A DNA stretch of 64,000 nt from contig CAZYMU010000009.1 in NCBI GenBank assembly GCA_964648465.1, positions 1 through 64,000 of the forward strand. The letters are read 5' to 3'. This DNA is from Aminicenans sp964648465 (GTDB taxonomy: Bacteria > Acidobacteriota > Aminicenantia > Aminicenantales > Aminicenantaceae). Position 1 is the first letter of the stretch; every line of letters starts with the position of its first letter. Made by a program: the position numbers and the translations under genes. The notes under the pieces were generated by a model, which saw only the letters and a list, made by a program, of their open reading frames with translations, was not told where the DNA came from and made no database searches. This document shows positions 63,144 to 64,000 of the stretch, in pieces.

Positions 63144-64000
63144 ATGTCACCTTGTTTAGTTCGTTCAAGCTTATCTGCCCTTTTAACACTTTCTTCAACC
63201 CAACTTCCCTCAGAAAGATTACTCCCTCAGTTTTGGCTCTCTTTTTAACTTCCGAAAGAGGTTTTCTAGCCAGAATCATCTCCCGCACATTATCAGACAG
63301 CTCTAACAACTCAGCTATTGCTGTTCTCCCCTGATGTCCGGTATAATTACACTCCTGACACCCTTGGGCTTCATAGAAAACTGTATGTTCATACTCCTTT
63401 GGATCAAGGCCAGAGTCAAGCAGTTGTTTTCTGCTGTATTTAATAGCCTTCTTACACTTAGGGCATAGAATTCTTACAAGCCTCTGAGCCAGAATAACGT
63501 TCAATGCGGATATAAAACTGTAGGGGTCAACCTTCATATGAAGGAATCGCCCTATTACATCAAACACATTATTAGCATGGACGGTTGTAAAAACAAGATG
63601 GCCAGTTAGTGCAGATTGAATAGCTATCTGAGCAGTCTCCGTGTCTCTAATCTCACCAACCATAATCTTATCAGGATCATGCCTTAAAATGGATCTCAAC
63701 CCGCGAGCAAAAGTTAAACCTTTTTTTTCATTCACAGGGATTTGAGTTATTCCTTCTATTTGATACTCAACAGGATCTTCAATAGTAATAATTTTGTCCT
63801 CAGGGGATTTAATCTCACTTAATGCTGCATATAATGTTGTTGTTTTTCCGCTTCCAGTTGGCCCGGTTACAAGTATCATTCCATAAGGCTGAATAATATA
63901 CTTTCTGAATTTTTCCAGAACTTTCTCAGAAAAACCAAGTAAATCCAATCTCAATTCAGATATTGCTTCAGTTATCATTTCTTTATCAAGAATCCGTATT
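63133..64000 (-). CDS. pilB: PilB/GspE-type assembly ATPase, 5' end outside window
   Basis: The frame runs past the window edge (upstream residues IRILDKE precede MITEAI), so only the C-terminal part of the protein is here. Walker A GPTGSGKTT, Asp box IEDPVEYQIEGITQIPV, Walker B MVGEIRDTETAQIAIQSALTGHLVFTTVHANN, and a tetracysteine zinc site (CPKCKK...CQECNYTG) typical of PilB/GspE extension ATPases. It drives pilus polymerisation from the cytoplasm. First visible gene of the pilB-M-N-O-P-Q set. Confidence 0.9.
   Translation of the reverse strand, partial: IRILDKEMITEAISELRLDLLGFSEKVLEKFRKYIIQPYGMILVTGPTGSGKTTTLYAALSEIKSPEDKIITIEDPVEYQIEGITQIPVNEKKGLTFARGLRSILRHDPDKIMVGEIRDTETAQIAIQSALTGHLVFTTVHANNVFDVIGRFLHMKVDPYSFISALNVILAQRLVRILCPKCKKAIKYSRKQLLDSGLDPKEYEHTVFYEAQGCQECNYTGHQGRTAIAELLELSDNVREMILARKPLSEVKKRAKTEGVIFLREVGLKKVLKGQISLNELNKVTFVE

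Noticed and set aside
1..64000. CRISPR array, prophage or defence system.
   Set aside because: No regularly spaced repeats, integrase, phage structural, nuclease-helicase or toxin-antitoxin genes were seen.

Overview
The window comes from the chromosome of an AT-rich, didermic, probably anaerobic bacterium. An outer membrane is shown by a TonB-dependent receptor, a pilus secretin and many exported or lipoprotein-type proteins. Anaerobic life is suggested by the class III ribonucleotide reductase nrdD/nrdG. The mix of a GWxTD-domain protein, TPR-bearing sulfatase-fold enzymes, a TonB receptor with an N-terminal carboxypeptidase-regulatory domain and a secretin carrying TPR and cohesin-like parts resembles Acidobacteriota and relatives such as Candidatus Aminicenantes. 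That placement is an inference from gene content.

Layout. 0.2-4.4 kb: an Ntn-hydrolase, a class V aminotransferase, a DUF89 phosphatase and a Nudix hydrolase. 4.5-9.4 kb: a four-gene overlapping minus-strand operon for glycan or lipid-linked sugar work (methyltransferase-GT2 fusion, FkbM methyltransferase, methyltransferase, GT39-TPR). 9.7-12 kb: ArsB/NhaD-type permease plus universal stress protein. 12-18.6 kb: an operon of orphan solute-binding protein, histidine kinase, sigma-54 response regulator, secreted transglutaminase-like protein and a small secreted protein. 18.8-28.6 kb: M19 dipeptidase lipoprotein, sulfatase-fold/TPR protein, TonB receptor, then divergently a GWxTD protein and a TPR protein. 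29-32 kb: VTT membrane protein, MFS transporter and a degenerate HD-GYP membrane protein. 32.1-35.6 kb: dut, nrdG, glutaredoxin-like and nrdD, preceded by two NrdR-like boxes. 36-40.6 kb: HAD hydrolase, lipoprotein, FecR/DUF6600 protein and a small conserved protein. 41-45.9 kb: metallophosphoesterase, ABC exporter pair, TPR protein and prepilin peptidase. 46-52.5 kb: minor pilin operon fimT-pilV-pilW-pilX-pilY1. 53-58.3 kb: GT-C membrane protein, asnB, tilS and tRNA-Met. 58.4-64 kb: pilB(partial)-M-N-O-P-Q.

The main regulatory signal is a set of four near-identical sigma-54 promoters (TGGCAT-N5-TTGC, GG-N10-GC). They lie on the minus strand before the solute-binding protein/two-component operon, the TonB receptor, the FecR/DUF6600 protein and the minor pilin operon. 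One of these operons encodes an NtrC-type activator, so envelope transport, surface proteins and pilus genes may form one sigma-54 regulon.

The second unexplained layer is a dispersed repeat family with CCTGRATTATTCA ends. One copy has matching 13-bp terminal inverted repeats and a CTAA target duplication. Two copies share an imperfect hairpin whose stem differs by compensating changes. No transposase gene is present, so these look like non-autonomous (MITE-like) elements and solo ends. I saw no CRISPR array, rRNA or prophage.
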